Source: Natrinema zhouii (GTDB lineage: Archaea > Halobacteriota > Halobacteria > Halobacteriales > Natrialbaceae). Taken from it: DNA of 64,000 bases. Both the position numbers and the translations under genes were made by a program. The stretch covers positions 1,178,001-1,242,000 of the forward strand of contig NZ_CP059154.1 of assembly GCF_013456555.2 (NCBI RefSeq), in the 5' to 3' direction. Below, piece after piece: positions 62,850 through 64,000 of this stretch. Within the stretch, counting starts at the first letter, position 1. Each line of letters starts with the position of its first letter. Below the pieces are notes generated by a model that searched no databases, was not told where the DNA came from, and worked only from the letters and a program-made list of their open reading frames with translations.

Positions 62850-63011
62850 ATGGTAGCATACACAGAGCAGCTACATTAGCATTATCCTGACACGAAAGAT
62901 TATCAGTTCGACTGACGTCTTCTCGAGCGAACTGCAGATCGGTTCGGGATATCGAAGCTCGAAACGCGGGGAGGGGAAACGCTGATACAGCCGCCACTCA
63001 AATCGGGGGCC

Positions 63012-63479
63012 ATGAGCGATACCCCGTGGACGGATCGGATCGTCGGCGAGCGGATGGCCGTCGATCAGGAGTTCTCCGAGCGGATCCAGCAGTCGCGCTT
63101 TTCCAACCAGCAGTGGAGTCTGATCATGACCGCCACGGAGTTCGAGATCGAACACCCCGACGACCCCGACCGGGCGCGGATCGTCGCCAACACGGACAAA
63201 ATCGACGGAATCATCCCCGAACTCGAGAACGTCCAGGCGGGGATGGGTGCGATGGGTGGCGCGGGTGCCGGGAGCACTGGTTCGAGTTCCTCAGGCGGTG
63301 GGATCTTCGACTCGATCAAGGGCGCACTCGGCATGGGTAACGGCGGTGGCTCTTCCGAGAAGGAGCAACGGAAGGCGGCCGAACGGCTCACGCAGGAGTA
63401 CGCCGACGAACTCCAGTCCCACCTCGAGTCGAAGGGAAAATGGGAGACGATTCGTCATTCCGCCGACGACGGTAGCTAG
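63012..63479 (+). CDS. DUF5799 family protein
   Basis: A 155-residue haloarchaeal protein. The N-terminal TDRIVGERMAVDQEFSERI, QWSLIMTATEFEIEHPDDPD and IVANTDKIDGIIPELENVQ match DUF5799 as I remember it. A Gly/Ser-rich middle (GAMGGAGAGSTGSSSSGGGIF) and a helical C-terminus follow. No cofactor or catalytic motif is seen. Function unknown. Confidence 0.8.
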   Translation: MSDTPWTDRIVGERMAVDQEFSERIQQSRFSNQQWSLIMTATEFEIEHPDDPDRARIVANTDKIDGIIPELENVQAGMGAMGGAGAGSTGSSSSGGGIFDSIKGALGMGNGGGSSEKEQRKAAERLTQEYADELQSHLESKGKWETIRHSADDGS

Positions 63480-63523
63480 CGGCGGGCGTCGAGCGCCGTT
63501 TACCGACCGTCGATCACCGCCGG

Positions 63524-63667
63524 TCAGTCACCGGCGTGAAACATCGTGTACTCGCTCGTCTCGTAGATGTTGATGAGTTCGGTCACGAGCTCGTCGTATG
63601 ACTCGTCATCGACGCGGAGTGCATCCAGCCGTTCGATCGTCTCCTCGTCGAGTTCGACGGATGGCAT
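63524..63667 (-). CDS. Tiny antitoxin-like protein (47 aa; DUF7557-like)
   Basis: From ATG 63667 the peptide reads MPSVELDEETIERLDALRVD, then DESYDELVTELINIYETSEY, and ends TMFHAGD. A beta strand followed by helices resembles ribbon-helix-helix antitoxin-like small haloarchaeal proteins, for example DUF7557; the name is from memory. Haloarchaeal acidic composition and a clean stop support it. No toxin gene is seen beside it in this window. Confidence 0.65.
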   Translation of the reverse strand: MPSVELDEETIERLDALRVDDESYDELVTELINIYETSEYTMFHAGD

Positions 63668-63787
63668 ACGCGAACGTCCGTCGTCGATCGACAAAAACGC
63701 AACGGGGGTGCGCTCCTCGGTCCAGCGCCGGACGAGGACCGGGTGCGAGTCACAGCACCTTTAGGCACGCTTCCCGACCGGTAGTGT

Positions 63788-64000
63788 ATGAGCGACGAAG
63801 TCCAGACGACGACCTTCTCGATCAGTTCCGAAGACGGCGCGACCGACGAGATCACGATTCCGTCCGGCCTCCTCGACCTGGTCGCCGAGGGTGACCAGAC
63901 CGACGCCGAAACGGTCGGCGACGTCATGCTGCTGTCCTTCGCCAGCCGCGCCCACCACATCGTCCACCACGGTGAGGACGCCGACGAGGACCTCGAGGCA
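63788..64000 (+). CDS. Conserved haloarchaeal protein, N-terminal 71 residues (runs off window)
   Basis: ATG 63788 opens a frame to the window edge: MSDEVQTTTFSISSEDGATD, then EITIPSGLLDLVAEGDQTDA and VGDVMLLSFASRAHHIVHHG. The His-rich helix near the end may be part of a small fold. A CACCTTTAGGC element lies about 25-35 nt upstream. It resembles a small acidic DUF (possibly DUF7545) of haloarchaea, uncertain. Confidence 0.6.
   Translation, partial: MSDEVQTTTFSISSEDGATDEITIPSGLLDLVAEGDQTDAETVGDVMLLSFASRAHHIVHHGEDADEDLEA

Overview
The window is a stretch of haloarchaeal chromosome, most like the Natrialbales (Natrinema/Haloterrigena-type; genus level is inference). The evidence is high GC, very acidic predicted proteins, TATA boxes 25-35 nt upstream of start codons with almost no leader, archaeal-type information genes (Cbf5, Lsm, eL37, nondiscriminating AspRS), ether-lipid and archaeal CoA biosynthesis genes, and haloarchaea-restricted families (HalOD1, Bat-type HTH, DUF5799, DUF1508 repeats). 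About 60 protein genes and one tRNA are supported. There is no rRNA, CRISPR array, transposase or clear prophage.

Layout. 1-5.5 kb is the end of a conserved translation/export cluster: adk, an EMC3/YidC-like DUF106 protein, cmk, cbf5 and tRNA-Pro(GGG), with an AT-richer pilin-like gene inserted between adk and DUF106. 5.5-8.5 kb is accessory: a small zinc-ribbon protein, a nuclease-like protein, a HalOD1 protein and a secreted thrombospondin-3-repeat metalloprotease. 8.7-22.8 kb holds an Lhr-type helicase and a set of lipid/redox genes (dehalogenase-like hydrolase, hotdog thioesterase, 3-hydroxyacyl-CoA dehydrogenase/enoyl-CoA hydratase fusion, APH-like kinase, FMN hydroxyacid dehydrogenase, HAD hydrolase, SDR, MFS, F420 oxidoreductase). 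23-31 kb holds an AIR-synthase-like enzyme, a K+ channel, a Zn alcohol dehydrogenase, a PAP2 phosphatase and Dna2. 31-44 kb mixes small membrane proteins with lsm-eL37e, a threonine-synthase-like protein lacking the PLP lysine, GGGP synthase, a sirtuin, aspS and pantoate kinase, plus two frameshifted genes. 44-54 kb holds a 13-repeat DUF1508 membrane protein, a Bat-type regulator, phosphopantothenate synthetase, tyrS, a DUF305 Tat protein and birA. 54.5-61.6 kb is a peptide/nickel-type ABC transporter whose two ATPases are fused. The rest are small stress and hypothetical genes.

How the genes work together. Pantoate kinase and 4-phosphopantoate-beta-alanine ligase, 7 kb apart, are the two archaea-specific CoA steps. 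CoA then serves the HADH/ECH fusion and thioesterase. BirA would biotinylate an acyl-CoA carboxylase. GGGP synthase makes the first lipid ether bond. Adk and Cmk feed nucleotide pools.

Most unusual features. (1) Downstream of aspS is an array of paired hairpins. In it the last codons of AspRS (RQRLSP-stop) recur five times with almost only synonymous differences, and in four copies the stop codon lies at the tip of a covarying hairpin. (2) A ~195-nt structured repeat occurs in two intergenic regions 17 kb apart; one copy carries a 61-nt two-hairpin insertion. (3) A threonine-synthase-like protein has Thr where the PLP lysine should be. (4) Two genes each carry a +1 frameshift. (5) A single-chain DppD-DppF ATPase has large insertions in both modules.
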